Shown: positions 44,531 through 55,918, numbered from the stretch's first letter. The stretch is 64,000 nucleotides of DNA from Ascarosepion bandense (GCA_037127315.1 JBBBDQ010000308.1:1867001-1931000), one strand, 5' to 3'. The notes: generated from the letters alone by a model not told the origin. Numbers and translations are program-made.

Positions 44531-44940
44531 ACCCTGGTATAATCAGCATACTGGCAACTGGGTCCCACCCATTCACATTCAGGTTAGCCAAATGCAGACG
44601 ACAATTCTACTCCTGCAGCTTCCTCTCTCGCACTTCCCGCCTGTGGAACTCACTCCCGTATTCTTGCTTTCCTGACGGCTACAGCCTCCAGAAATTTAAA
44701 TGCAAAGTCAATACTCATCTACTAACCACTGGACTCTAGTTCTCTCCCCACCCCCGTATAATCTTCCCTTTCTCTTCACCTATGTATCTGTCATCGCACC
44801 TGCTTTCTCAGTTTTCTATTGTTCCGTTCTAACTAGCTTGTACTCCTCACTCTTTTCTAATTAATCTTTTTACATTTATGTAACCCCCTGCACATCAGTG
44901 GCGTTTTCGCCTGGCTCGGGGTGAAATGATTAAAAAAAAC
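44531..44940 (+). pseudogene. CR1/Jockey-like LINE 3' end inserted in Gypsy integrase
   Basis: Contains ATGSHPFTFRLAKCRRQFYS, CSFLSRTSRLWNSLPYSCFP and DGYSLQKFKCKVNTHLLTT, the family C-terminal domain. The 3' UTR has CCCCTGCACATCAGTGGCGT and CTCGGGGTGAAATGATTAAA and ends in an A-rich tail. Gypsy coding resumes at about 44945. Confidence 0.9.
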
Positions 44941-45477
44941 AAAAAACAAAACAATGAGAAGCTATGTTTACTGACGTAATACGGGTAGAGTCATTGAAAC
45001 TTTGAGGTTTCAATGAATGGATCATAATATCTTATTGTCGTAGACAGTTTTTCGAAATTTCCAGAGGTTTTCAGACGTAAGTGTCCAACCATGCAAGTAG
45101 TAATACAGTTTTTATACGAACTGTTGGCGAGGTTTGAAGTTCCAGATTTAATTCTTTCTGATAATGGTACACAATAACATCGAGGGTGTTTAAGAAATTC
45201 TGTTTGCGTTAAATCACATTACAGTTGCCCCTTACCATCCAAGAAGCAACGGTCAGATAGAGCACTTCGTGAATACTTTTAAAAGAGCTTTAAGAACCCA
45301 ACAGTTGATCTACAGATGCAGCCCTGTAGCAATTTCTGCAGGTGTACACCGCATAAACACGCTTTCAGTCATATTCTTTGCTCATAAGATACGATCAGTG
45401 TTTGATGAGGTGGAACCTATGGATGTTCTCTTTGATATATTCGACGTTCCCATTCTTCAAAAGGTTCATGAAATCTT
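44941..45477 (+). pseudogene. Gypsy integrase core
   Basis: Frames give VDSFSKFPEVFRRKCPTM, LYELLARFEVPDLILSDNGT and RSNGQIEHFVNTFKRAL (in a shifted frame RSDRALREYF). The three catalytic residues (D in VDSFSK, D in SDNGT, E in GQIEH) are all visible but lie in different frames with stops between. The 3' part is replaced by a LINE fragment at about 45478. Confidence 0.88.
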
Positions 45478-45835
45478 CTTCTTCTATGCACTTTGCCCTT
45501 TCGGGACGTAGGCGATCATGGCCTTCCATGTCTCCCTATCTCTGGTGCCTCTTAGCACGCTTTCACCTGTTACACCACGCAACTCCCGTTCTGTCATCCA
45601 CCTGCTCAGGCCCTTAAAATATGTTATCCGTTGCTTTCTGTTTTTTGTAGTCCTTTTTTGTCACTCTCTTCAGCTACTTTCTGTAGGAGGTCTTGTAGTT
45701 CCTTTCCGTGTCTGCAATCAGCACTGTATCATCTGCGTACCTTATGTTGTTCAAACTGTGGCCTCCGATGACAAATCCAGGCATAACATCTAGAGTACTC
45801 AAAATAGTCTCGCTCGAAAAGCTACAAACTTCAAT
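45478..45835 (-). pseudogene. RTE-like LINE fragment with internal deletion
   Basis: On the minus strand the LINE 3' end (ERAKCIEEE, complement GCCCTTTCGGGACGTAGGCG) joins abruptly at about 45641 to an upstream part of the same family (complement of GGAGGTCTTGTAGTTCCTTT, with the YADD-box region near 45730). It is in opposite orientation to the Gypsy host. Confidence 0.85.
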
Positions 45836-46103
45836 TTCTTTATGCATGTCTGAAACGTCCGGAAACGGCGTAGTATGCGGAAAGAAAGGGTTTCGGAAAG
45901 GATTGACATCAACTCGAAAAACTTTTGACTCGGGAAAATGACAATCGAAAAAGTGGAGTGTTCTATCCCTACCTGTTCACAGGGATAGAATATTTTATTC
46001 TCTTTTATGTGTGGACACTATTAGAGTAGTAGAGTAATTGCGTTGACTATCAGTTACTAGCAATGTATCTACTTCACGCTGCGTGCGAATCTTGTATTTG
46101 TTA
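45836..46103 (+). mobile_element. Gypsy pol C-terminus and 3' LTR remnant
   Basis: The open stretch KLQTSISLCMSETSGNGVV to TRKTFDSGK may be the end of pol. From about 46020 the sequence matches the 5' LTR remnant (TTGACTATCAGTTACTAGCA). It is cut at 46103 by a Helitron-like element. Confidence 0.6.
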
Positions 46104-46805
46104 CTAGCAGTATAGCCCGGCGTTGCCCGGGTGTAATGAAAGCTTTAAAACTAATCCATGGTCCTGGAGATCAGACTCTTTGGACGTTGGCACGAAAGAC
46201 TAAAAAGCAATAGTTGTTTCCAGTTAAAGCGAAACCGTAGACTGAAAGAAAAATGAATGGATGTAAGTCGAATTTTGATTTCCTCGTATCCATATCAAAT
46301 AAGTTTTTGTCGTCGTCAACTGAATTTTGAAGGCTAAATAAGTCCTCTGAGTAAATGGTATCATGGCTGAGACTAAGAACTACAATTATATCTACTTAGA
46401 GCCAAACCCGAAGCAAAAACTAAAATAAAAGAGCTGAAAAAATACAGACATACAGACAGATAAACAGACACACACACAAACATCTTGCCTTATATTATTC
46501 CATTTTCTGCACTATTGTAAGAACTTCAATCTTGAAACTTCTGAATATCGTATCTTATGTCTTTGTCTATGAGTGTATCAAATTTGATTAAAATCGCACC
46601 ACTCCTTCTATAACCCGATTTTTTCGATTATGGATTGTCGATATTTATCGGGGGTATCTCGACACAAAGCCTAGCCAAGTACACTCGCAGACACTTATAG
46701 TACAACTGTGCAACTTTTCAAGAAAATTGGTTCAGCTGATTCGGAGTCTATAGGTAACAGACACAGACACACACAGACAAAGTTCTATTTATAAATAAGT
46801 TTAGA
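46104..46805 (-). mobile_element. Helitron-like element, complete (702 bp)
   Basis: Reversed CTAG at 46104-46107 and reversed start GTTTAGA ending at 46805. The flanks are A (46103) and T (46806), the expected A/T target. The hairpin reads GCCCGGCGTTGCCCGGGTG. The interior matches the copy at 1283-2018 but with a very short TA region. It lies at the junction of the Gypsy 3' LTR and the satellite. Confidence 0.85.
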
Positions 46806-46967
46806 TTCTGTGTGCTGTGTCAATTAAGTGCGCGGAAAATATTCTCCTCCGCAACTTTTTTATTTCTTGTCCTTAACATTGTCTGGTATAAATGACAGTT
46901 TTTGCTGTCTCACCAAAAAACTGATATGCAAATCATTTTGAGAAAACTCGGCATAAATATTAAGGTG

Positions 46968-47215
46968 ATTACCTCAGCGCAGATTAGGCGTGGCACAAAA
47001 ACGAAAGTACGGGGCATCCAGTGAGGCTCGAAGTCACTACTCAATTGCAATGGTTTTAGTGAGACAAGTTTGCTAGCCATTAAACCACCTCGAAGCGTAG
47101 CTTAGGTCTGGTACAAGGCCCGAAAGTATGGGACAGCCAGTGAAGATGGAATTCCCTACTCAATTGTAATGATTCTTGCGAGACAAACTTGCTAACCATT
47201 GCACCACCTCGAGGT
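46968..47215 (-). mobile_element. Two tandem tRNA-derived SINE heads (family S2)
   Basis: Each minus-strand unit has a head (GAGGTGGTGCAATGGTTAGC, then AAGTTTGTCTCGCAAGAATC) and a decayed B box (GGAATTCCATCTTCACTGG). Units start near 47091 and 47215 on that strand. They sit inside the satellite. Confidence 0.65.
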
Positions 47216-47337
47216 GCCTAACTCGGTATAAATGTTATTCATGGCAAGTACATTCAATATCCGAGAGGGCAACATTCTGGTCAACATGATCTTGCTATTT
47301 GTTATGCTTAACGATGATTTTTGTGATCTGAACAAAA

Positions 47338-48293
47338 GAAATCTGTTTAGAAAACCGTTTAGACAGAAACCTGTTTAGAAAACCGCTTAGACAGAAACCT
47401 GTTTAGAAAACCGCTTAGACAGAAACCAGTTTAGAAAACCGTTTAGACAGAAACCTGTTTAGAAAACCGCTTAGACAGAAACCTGTTTAGAAAACCGTTT
47501 AGGCAGAAACCTGTTGAGAAAACCGCTTAGACAGAAACCTGTTTAGAAAACCGCTTAGACAGAAACCTGTTTAGAAAACCGTTTAGACAGAAACCTGTTG
47601 AGAAAACCGCTTAGACAGAAACCTGTTTAGAAAACCGTTTAGACAGAAACCTGTTTAGAAAACCGTTTAGACAGAAACCTGTTGAGAAAACCGCTTAGAC
47701 AGAAACCTGTTTAGAAAACCGCTTAGACAAAAGCCTGTTTAGAAAACCGTTTAGACAGAAACCTGTTGAGAAAACCGCTTAGACAGAAACCTGTTGAAAA
47801 AACCGCTTAGACAGAAACCTGTTTAGAAAACCGTTTAGACAGAAACCTGTTTAAAAAACCGCTTAGACAGAAACCTGTTTAAAAAACCGCTTAGACAGAA
47901 ACCTGTTTAGAAAACCGCTTAGACAGAAACCTGTTTAGAAAACCGCTTAGACAGAAACCTGTTTAGAAAACCGCTTAGACAGAAACCTGTTTAGAAAACC
48001 GCTTAGACAGAAACCTGTTTAGAAAACCGTTTAGACAGAAACCTGTTTAAAAACCGCTTAGAGAGAAATCTGTTTAGAAAACCGTTTAGACAGAAACCTG
48101 TTTAGAATACTGTTTAGACAGAAACCTGTTTAGAAAACCGCTTAGACAGAAACCTGTTTAGAAAACCGCTTAGACAGAAACCTGTTTAGAAAACCGTTTA
48201 GACAGAAACCTGTTTAAAAACCGCTTAGAGAGAAATCTGTTTAGAAAACCGTTTAGACAGAAACCTGTTTAGAATACTGTTTAGACAGAAAAC
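47338..48293. repeat. 28-bp minisatellite, about 34 copies, nested in the satellite
   Basis: The unit is CAGAAACCTGTTTAGAAAAC followed by CGCTTAGA or CGTTTAGA. It corresponds to the part of the 145-bp monomer that reads CCTGTTCTG..CCATTTAGA..AAAAC, so one segment of one monomer was amplified. The C/T variant alternates irregularly. A 167-base block containing TTTAAAAACCGCTTAGAGAG and AGAATACTGTTTAGA occurs twice (anchors 48044 and 48211), a higher-order repeat. No spacers, so it is not a CRISPR array. Confidence 0.95.
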
Positions 48294-48944
48294 TATGCTT
48301 ATTGTGTATACTGAGTCAATTCAGTAAATGGTTGAAGAGCATTCTATTCATATATTTTTGCTAATTGCTGCTCAACGATGTCTGTGATTTTGTTAAAGAA
48401 AAAGGTCGTTATACATATTGCCTTTACGGAATCACTTCACTACCCGGGAGGACAACATTCTTATCCAAATATTACTAGACATTTGTTGATCTTAGCAATG
48501 TCGATGATATTGGTATCTCATCAAAAACTTATTCTGCGAATCATTTACAGTCGTTCTTACTCTGTGTGCAGAGACATTTCAGTAAGTGAGTGGACAACAT
48601 TCTCTTCCAACATTTTTGGATATTTGTTACTCATAAAAATGTTTGCGATATTGCTATCTCATTTTAATTTTTTTTACCCACCATTTACTGAAATCACGTT
48701 ACTATTTTGTTTGCCAAATCACTTCAGGACCTATGCTGACAACATTACCCTACAAAATGTATTATTTATTGCACTTAGCTATATCTGTGATTTTTGTTAT
48801 CTTATTTAAAATCTGTTCTGACAGCCATTTAGACAAACTACTCATTATTCATGTTATGCGTGACAAGTCAATTTGTGGGCGGACAACATTCCCTTGCAAA
48901 ACCTCTTGTTATTTGTTGCTCATAAAAACGTCTACCTCATCTTA

Positions 48945-49750
48945 ATTCTTTTTTATTTTATTTTTTTTAATCATATCACCCCAAGCAAGACAATTTACTG
49001 CCACTGGTGCACGGGGGAGTTTACATGCGAAAGAGTAACAGGTTATCAGGGAGTGTCAGGAAGTGGGGTAGAGAAGGATGAATATACTGATGAGAGTGGA
49101 GTGGATGGAGAAAGGAGCATGAGAGAGGATGCAAGTTCGTGAGATAAAAGATGACTATTGACTTTACATTTAAATTCTTGGAGATGGTAGCTGTTGGGGA
49201 AGCAAGTAAACGGAAGGGAATTCCACAGGCGGTAAGCGCGAGAAAAGAAGCTGATGGAGTAGAATTTTATTGGTTTCACAGTAAAAAGGTGGGACCTAGT
49301 TGCTTATCTTGTAGCTCGAGTAAATTCATATTTGGGGGCACCAGTGAGCTTAGTTTATCGGAGCAGAAGCCGTGAATATAGTTGTGGCAGAGACACAGGG
49401 ATGCCACATTGCACCGGTGAGAAAGTGACTATATCTGAGCTGCCATGTCGGGATCGATAACATTACAGATTCTCCAGTGGATTTTGTCGAGGGCCCCTAG
49501 GTGGATACCAGGAGCACCTGACCAGATATGGCAGCAGTATTCAATCCACGGGCGGATGGTAGATTATATACATGCAGGATGGTTTCAAAGAGGAAAACCT
49601 TCATGGCCCTACACAGAAAACCTTCTTAGCAGCGGATTTAGCTATGGATTTTATATAGTTGTTCCACTTGAGATCTGTCGTGAGAGTTAACCCCAGGAGG
49701 CGCAGTGATTTGCTTTCAGGGAGACTAGCTTGATCCTACAATTTACTGGA
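48945..49750 (-). pseudogene. CR1/Jockey-like LINE 3' end inserted in the satellite
   Basis: Minus strand from about 49720: LGALDKIHWRICNVIDPDMA, SLSHRCNVASLCLCHNYIH, CSDKLSSLVPPN, and then MKPIKFYSISFFSRAYRLWN, SLPFTCFPNSYHLQEFKCKV. The 3' terminus is the reversed TTAATCATATCACCCCAAGC at about 48968. It is the longest copy of this family in the window, with several frameshifts. Satellite monomers resume at about 49752. Confidence 0.88.
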
Positions 49751-50274
49751 AAGTCGTTATTATACTGTTTGAAGAAGCATTTCAGGACCTATGCTGACAA
49801 CATTCTATTCCAAATTTATTAGTATTTATTGCCTTTAACTATATCTGTGATTTTGCTGTGTTACCTAAAACTTTTTCTGCCAACCATTTAGACAGAAAAC
49901 ATATTATTCATCTTATGCATACCGAGTCGCTTCAGTTGATGGGCGGACAATATTCTCTTGCAAAATTTCTTGGTATTTGTTGTTCTTTATAATGCCTGTG
50001 ATTTTGGTATCTTACTTGACCTGTTAAGCAAACCATCTAGATAAAACACCTTGTTCTTATTCTGTGTGCTGAGTAACTTCAGGACGTAGACAGGTAATAT
50101 TCTCCTCCAATAGTTTTTTTGGTCTTAAAATATCTGTGATTTTACTATCTTACCTAAAACCTGTTCTGCACACCATTTAGATAAAACACCTTGTTCTTAT
50201 CCTGTGTGCTCAGTAACTTTAGGACGTAGACAGATAAGATTCTCCTCCAATAATTTTTTTGATCTTAACAATAT

Positions 50275-50487
50275 CTAACCAGTTATGGGTTAAATAACAG
50301 GATGGGGCCTGGATGTGTCACAATAAAAACACCCATTGTAACCCTGGCGAAGCATCAAATATTCAGCTATTTGACAAGATTATGAATTTCGCTGCAAACT
50401 GCGCCAGGGTTCCAAATGCACAGGGAATGCTGGAGTGGTGTGTGAGTTCTATCTCGGCCAATGGCCGCAAGTCGACGAAAACGGACG
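50275..50487. mobile_element. Insertion in the satellite: SINE scrap plus dispersed repeat
   Basis: CCAGTTATGGGTTAAATAAC from SINE S1 is followed by a repeat shared with 35250 (AAACTGCGCCAGGGTTCCAA, GTGAGTTCTATCTCGGCC). The satellite resumes at about 50487. Confidence 0.6.
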
Positions 50488-51704
50488 GATAATATTCGCC
50501 TCCAACATTTCTGTTTTTTTGGGGGGTGGGGTCTTAACAATGTCTGCAAATTTGCTATCTCACCAAAATCCAGTTCTGACAAACATTTAGAGAAAACCCA
50601 TTATTTACTTTCTATATGCTGACTCAATTCAAGATGTGGGCGCAGAACATTCTACTCCAGAATTTATTGCTACTTGACGATCTTAATAACGTGCGATTTT
50701 GTCATATTAACGAAAACCATTTCCATTTCTCCCATCTTTTTACAGAAAACCAGTTGTCTTTATTCAGTGTACCGAGTCTCTTCAGTACGTGGGTGTGGCA
50801 ACATTCACCCCACCCCCCCCCCAAAACTTTTTTTTATTTGTTGTCCATTATAATGTCTGTGATATTGCTATCTCATCAAAAATCTTTTCAATGAACTATT
50901 TACTGAAAAATCACTATTATTATTCTGTGTACCAAATCACTTTAAGACGTGGGCTGAAAACATCCTACTCCAAATTCTATTGGTATTTATTGCCCTTAAC
51001 TATATCTGTGACTTTGTTATCTGTTCTGGCAACCATTTACAGAAAACTCTTCTTTTTTCCGTGTGTCGAGTCATTTCATGACGTAGGTGGACAACATTCA
51101 CCTCCAACATTTATTGTTATTTGTTGACGTTAACAATGTCTGTGATATTAATATCTCAGCAAAAGGCTTTTTTCCGACCATTTACAGAAGATTCGTTATT
51201 TTTATTCTGTTTGCTGAGTTAATTCAAGACGTGGGCGAACACATTCACCTCCAAATTCTTTGTTATGTGTTGCTCTTAGCAATGTATGTGATTTTACTAT
51301 CTCACTAAAACCTGCCCTTAGAACCATTTACAAAGAAAAAAAAGCAAAAGGAAAAAGAAAAACTAGTTATTATTCTTTGTGTCGAATCACTTTTCGACGT
51401 GGGTTGACAACATTTTCCTTGGAAATTTCTCGGTATTTGTTGATCTTAACAATTTCTTTGATTTTGCTATTTCACCAGAAATCTGTTTTGCCAAACCTTT
51501 ACAAAAATATTTGATAGTCTTAGTTTGTGCTCCGAGTCACTTAGACAATATTCTACTCCAAATTCTATGCTTATTTGTTGCTGTGTCAATTCCAGATATA
51601 GGCTTGTCCTTGTCTTACTAAATAATGTTTTTAATTTATTTGTTTAAACATTAATTTTAATGGATACTCGTATTTGAATAAGCTGTTGTTGTTTTTAAAT
51701 ATGT

Positions 51705-51795
51705 GTCCTTTGGCAGGATTTGAACCTGCGTCTCCTAGTGGAAACCGTCAATTGATCTGACGTGTCTTGACTGCTCGACCAGGAAAGACTTATCA
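51705..51795 (-). repeat. tRNA-like sequence, Leu/Ser type, minus strand
   Basis: The minus strand reads TCTTTCCTGGTCGAGCAGTC (A box), then a 5-bp hairpin CGTCA/TGACG around GATCAAT in the anticodon-arm position, and GCAGGTTCAAATCCTGCCA (strong B box with a T arm). The variable arm is long, as in Leu/Ser tRNAs. No thymine precedes the presumed anticodon, so it is a relic, not a functional tRNA. Confidence 0.6.
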
Positions 51796-51924
51796 CCAAA
51801 CAAAGCCCAAAATAGTGCTTTTAAACTCATATTTTCTTGATTTTTTATGTGAAATTTAGGAAAAAATCAAAAAACTATTTGTTTAAAAGCATTATTCCGG
51901 TTTTTGTCTAACTGCAAATCCCCC

Positions 51925-52006
51925 GTTGTTGAGTAGACTTAGACATGTTAGATCAATTGACGATTTACCCTTGGGGACGCAGGTTCGAATCCTGCCGGAG
52001 GAGCAT
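51925..52006 (+). repeat. tRNA-like sequence, plus strand, inverted relative to the previous one
   Basis: Reads GTTGAGTAGACTTAGACATG (A-box-like), GATCAATTGAC and GACGCAGGTTCGAATCCTGC (perfect B box). It matches the minus-strand copy 130 bases upstream in inverted orientation. Confidence 0.6.
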
Positions 52007-52960
52007 ATTTTACTAACATTATTTCTTGATTGTTTAAGGCTGGTAGATATGAATAAATATATTTTAAATTATTAAAAAAAAAATAACTGTGTATCTACTA
52101 AAATACGAGTCATCATTAAAATAATGTTTCAACAAACAAATTAAAAATATATCTGAGTTAATTCATTCCGTAAAATTTCGTTTGTAATATTTGTCCTATT
52201 GCGATCTCTATAAATATCTATTCTTTCTACTATTTATAAAAATTTCATTCTTTTTAATCGGTGTGATGTGTCTCTTCAGAAGGTGGGAGACCATCGCCTA
52301 TACCACTTCTTGTCTTTTTCATTTAATTATTAATTTTTTTAGTATCTCTCCATAGATTAGAAATACCAACTATTTCCTGGAGGCACGTCTTTCTTACGCG
52401 TACCGTGTCATTTTAGAATGTGGGCGTTAGTTGTCCTCCGAAAATTCTTGTCGTTTTTAGCTTAAACAAAACTGCTCCTGCCTTTAGTTTCTCTCTAAAT
52501 ATATGTTCTGCTAAACATTAACTATTCTGTGCGCCATGTCAAATCAGGTAGTCGGCTATTATTGTTTTCCTTTGTTGACTTTAAAATGTTTGTGATTCGT
52601 CTAATACACTGAATGGCTGTTCTGACAAATATTTACAGAAAACACTTCATTCTAATCTTGCATGCCTTGGCAATTCAGAGCGTTGGCCAACATAGTAATT
52701 CGTAACATTTTGACATTTTCAGCAATTAATTTTTGCGTTTTTGCTGTCTTTCGAAATCTCTCGTCTGCTAACCATTTACAGTAAACTCGTTCTTTTTCTG
52801 TGAGCCGTCTCTCACCAGGACATAAGCGATCCTGGTTCTCCTGTACAACTTCTTGTCTTTTGTTGACGTTGTAACCCTGTTTAAAGTAGTCACAAATAAA
52901 AACAGGAACACGGGATTAGTGTAAACAATTGTATTAACAAAATAATGGTAAAGGTACAAT

Positions 52961-53093
52961 TCCTTCCAGTTATGTGTTAAATAACAGGACAGATTGGGTT
53001 CTATAGCCTTGGCTGACAACCAGTCTACCCCAAAAAGCAATGGCAACCTACTGCGGGATAATCTTCTACCCAGTCAGTCATGTCACTTTTGCT
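52961..53093 (+). mobile_element. tRNA-derived SINE (family S1), tail portion
   Basis: Contains TTCCAGTTATGTGTTAAATA, GCCTTGGCTGACAACCAGTC and TACTGCGGGATAATCTTCTA; the head is missing. Confidence 0.8.
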
Positions 53094-53590
53094 ATTTTTG
53101 GTAACTGTTATTGTTGCTTAGCAAAGTTTTATGTCAACACAAGATCGCTGATGGTGGATGTTTTTATGTTAACATATTTGCAACCTCTCTGAAAATGATT
53201 TATGTGAGCCGAAAGCTTAGAACGAACTTAATAATAAAATATCAAAATGTTGGAAAATTTTTGTCTTTATTTTGACCTGAAATTAAAGCCAAAATACTAT
53301 TTTTAGAACGGCTCATGATTAAACATAACAGACATTAATTGTCTCTTATATTTACATTATATAATGATACACATATTTGAGATTACGTTCTGTTTTTTTA
53401 TTATTAAACATTATATTTATTTATTTATTTATTTATTTATTCATGTCTAACGTCATGAATATTCGAGAAATTTTATTAAATAATTAAACTTATTAAATAA
53501 TTAAATTTATTAAATTTTTTAAAATTTTATTTAATTTTTATTATATATATATTATATATCATATGTATATATATACAAAATACACACACA

Positions 53591-53626
<36 letters not shown>

Positions 53627-53640
53627 ATATATATATTGTG
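53094..53640. other. AT-rich DNA with a Penelope-type terminal motif
   Basis: GTGAGCCGAAAGCTTAGAAC at about 53204 matches, in the opposite orientation, the terminal region near 53806-53843. ATTT and TA repeats occupy 53410-53640. Confidence 0.5.
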
Positions 53641-54144
53641 TGTGTATTTTGGAAGCATTTTTTCATTAATGCAGGTTTCATTGAATAATATAGACAAGTT
53701 TTGTCTATTAATTTTGTGTAGGATCCGTTCATACCGTCTGATATACTTGATGGTGATGTCGTTGAAAGACAACAAAAAATCACAGTAATTGTTGATTTTT
53801 TATCGGGTCTAAGCTTTCGGCTCACATAAGCCATTATCAAAGAGTAAATATTAACACACAGTAAACATAGAATATTTAAGTTATTAACAATAAAGAGAAC
53901 TTGAATTGAAAATATAAGTCCATTCCTAACCGTGGCGGATGGCCGAAGACAGTGACAAAATAGTGGCGTTGTGGTCCCTGGTCTGATTACAGGCATTTGA
54001 GTACGTTATTGGAAATATCAAAATTGATTGTATTCAAACCAGGTTTAAATTGTTTAATGTAGATTGCTTCGAGGATTTTTAGTTTCTGTTTATTATTTTC
54101 TTGTTTAAGTATGTACGTGTTATCAACAAGCGTTTTTCTTCTGC

Positions 54145-54145
<1 letters not shown>
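53641..54145 (-). pseudogene. Penelope-like element: GIY-YIG C-terminus and 3' region
   Basis: On the minus strand (about 54142-53989) one frame reads LVDNTYILKQENNKQKLKIL, then EAIYIKQFKPGLNTINFDIS, followed by a stop. Penelope-like proteins end this way after the GIY-YIG endonuclease, with a conserved E in the EAxxIK motif. Downstream (53843-53806, minus) lies TTGATAATGGCTTATGTGAG then CCGAAAGC, a hammerhead-like motif of the kind known from Penelope termini. The RT domain is absent. Confidence 0.7.
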
Positions 54146-54186
<41 letters not shown>

Positions 54187-54555
54187 AAATTTTATTAAAT
54201 TTTAAATCTATAAAATTTTATTAAATAATTAAATTTATTCAATAATTAAATTAAATTTTATTAAAATAATATGCACACTTCGGGAGTATCCGAATCTGCC
54301 TCGCCTTGGTGAAACTATCATTAGATCCAGTGCGTATGTTAAGCAGTACTACATGCTATTTCCAAATTTCTGTCGGAATGAATTGCAGCATGGTGGTCGT
54401 TTTCTCACAGCCGGTACCCAACTGACCCGACTATAATGTACAGTTTATAAAATCAAGGACAAACAAGCCCATGTGTGAAATTAAAAATATAAAGGCAACA
54501 ATTTACCCATTGCACCACACACACATATATATATACGCATATGCTCAGACCATCC
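54146..54555. other. No recognised feature
   Basis: TA run followed by AT-rich sequence; no supported gene. Confidence 0.4.
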
Positions 54556-55300
54556 AGATTTTCTATTTCACATTAACAACCTAACAAAGCAATTTCTAAA
54601 ATATAAATACCCAATAAAAATAATAAAAGAAGCACTAGATAAAACCATCCATATTCCATATAAATCATGACACACTTCTCACATACAAGAAAAGAAAAAA
54701 CAACAACCGAATTCCCATGGATTTTAACCACAATCAATATTCCCACACACTTATTCAAAATTTAAAAAATGATTACAAGAACCTCCAATCAAACAAAAAA
54801 ATCAAAGACATTTTCGATAAACCACCCATAAATGCAATGAAACAAACACCCAACCTATCAGCTATCCTCACTTCTACCAAATATCTAAAAAATACAAACC
54901 TATCAGGGAATTTCAAATGTCAGAAATCCCGTTGCTTAATTTGTAAACATTTAGTAAACGACGCAGTATTTTCTCTACCCAACACCAACATCAAACTGCA
55001 CCCACTACGCCTGTGACAGCCAAAATATTATATATTTTCTCTTCTGTTCAATATGTCTAAATAGTGGATATATTGGTGAATCTGGAAATAACTTTAGATT
55101 CCGTTTCAATAATCACAAACTTAGCATACGCCAGAACAACCAATATTCCCCCATAGCAGTTCACTTCAATCAACCGGGACACACATTAGAAAATTGCAAA
55201 TGTTTACTAATAGACTCCGATTTTAGTTCTACACACTCACGCAGAAAGAAAGAAAAATTACTGGATTTTAAAATTAGGGTTAAATAGGGACTTAGGTGTT
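54556..55300 (+). pseudogene. Penelope-like element: end of RT and GIY-YIG endonuclease
   Basis: Near 54580 one frame reads LTKQFLKYKYPIKIIKEALD, the end of the reverse transcriptase. The open frame 54717-55016 follows: MDFNHNQYSHTLIQNLKNDY, KQTPNLSAILTSTKYLKN and KCQKSRCLICKHLV (cysteines of the linker). After a frameshift at about 55010, NSGYIGESGNNFRFRFNNHK and PIAVHFNQPGHTLENCK give the GIY-YIG core, with the YIGE-SG and R-x3-H residues. The usual EAxxI end is cut short at LLDFKI. Order RT then GIY-YIG defines Penelope-like elements. Confidence 0.85.
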
Positions 55301-55560
55301 TTGAATCTTTATAAATATTTCAATAGTTAAACATTTTTTAGATACAATTAAAAAGGTTTTCTCTAAAACAAAATTTATAAGTATTATTAAAGATAGGTTT
55401 ACGTTTACAAATATTTAAAAAAAACAATCTGTCACTTTCTGCGTCACGCAATGTAAACAATCTCTCTCGGACGAACGCTCTCGCGAAATACGTTTCTAAT
55501 TTAAATTTTAAAATCATTTGTTTCTGATGAAGGGCCGAGGACGGTCTGAACTATCAAATA
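55301..55560 (+). mobile_element. Penelope-like 3' untranslated region
   Basis: AT-rich sequence following the frame, with GAATCTTTATAAATATTTCA and, at 55524-55552, CTGATGAAGGGCCGAGGACG then GTCTGAAC, a terminal motif with a partial hammerhead core. Confidence 0.6.
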
Positions 55561-55615
55561 TAATAATAGAAATAAATAAATAGTGTCAAAAACATCCATT
55601 TTTAGTAGTTTTTCC

Positions 55616-55675
<60 letters not shown>

Positions 55676-55713
55676 TATACTCAGTTATAATCTGAGATTA
55701 AGGACAGAATGGT

Positions 55714-55918
55714 TAAATAAAATACAGACAAGAGGAAAACTGTATTTTAAATCGCCTACGCGTTTCGTCCTGTGATGGACTTTATCAAGGCAATTAGATT
55801 TATAGATACGTAATTTAGAATAAAGCTCATCTCGTCTTTTTGCCTTCATAAAGTCCATCACAGGACGAAACGCGTAGGCGATTTAAAATACAATTTTCCT
55901 CTTGTCTGTATTTTATTT

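Larger units (their letters stand above)
46806..52880. repeat. Degenerate satellite, about 145-bp monomers, 6 kb
   Basis: Monomers share TGTGTGCTGAGTCACTTCAG, GACAACATTCTCCTCCAA, TTGTTATTTGTTGCTCTTAA, TGTCTGTGATTTTGCTATCT and ACCATTTACAGAAAAC, each with variation. The anchor GACAACATTCT falls at about 48451, 48593, 48738, 48882, 49796, 49946, 50092, 50233, 50487, 50644, 50798, 50955, 51090, 51237, 51405 and 51544; undisturbed steps range from 135 to 168. Monomers are also seen at 46806-46960, 47225-47337 and 52380-52880. Later insertions split the array. The degeneracy implies great age. Confidence 0.8.

Noticed and set aside
44311..44568. Minus-strand frame with hydrophobic centre
   Set aside because: It is the complement of the Gypsy integrase lead-in, which has clear protein similarity on the plus strand.
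47338..48293. Possible CRISPR-like array or zinc-finger repeats (28-bp period)
   Set aside because: No spacers; 28 bases is not a multiple of three and no C2H2 pattern is visible in any frame.
48378..48809. 143-codon frame with hydrophobic segments
   Set aside because: It spans satellite monomers and changes character at each monomer; composition driven.
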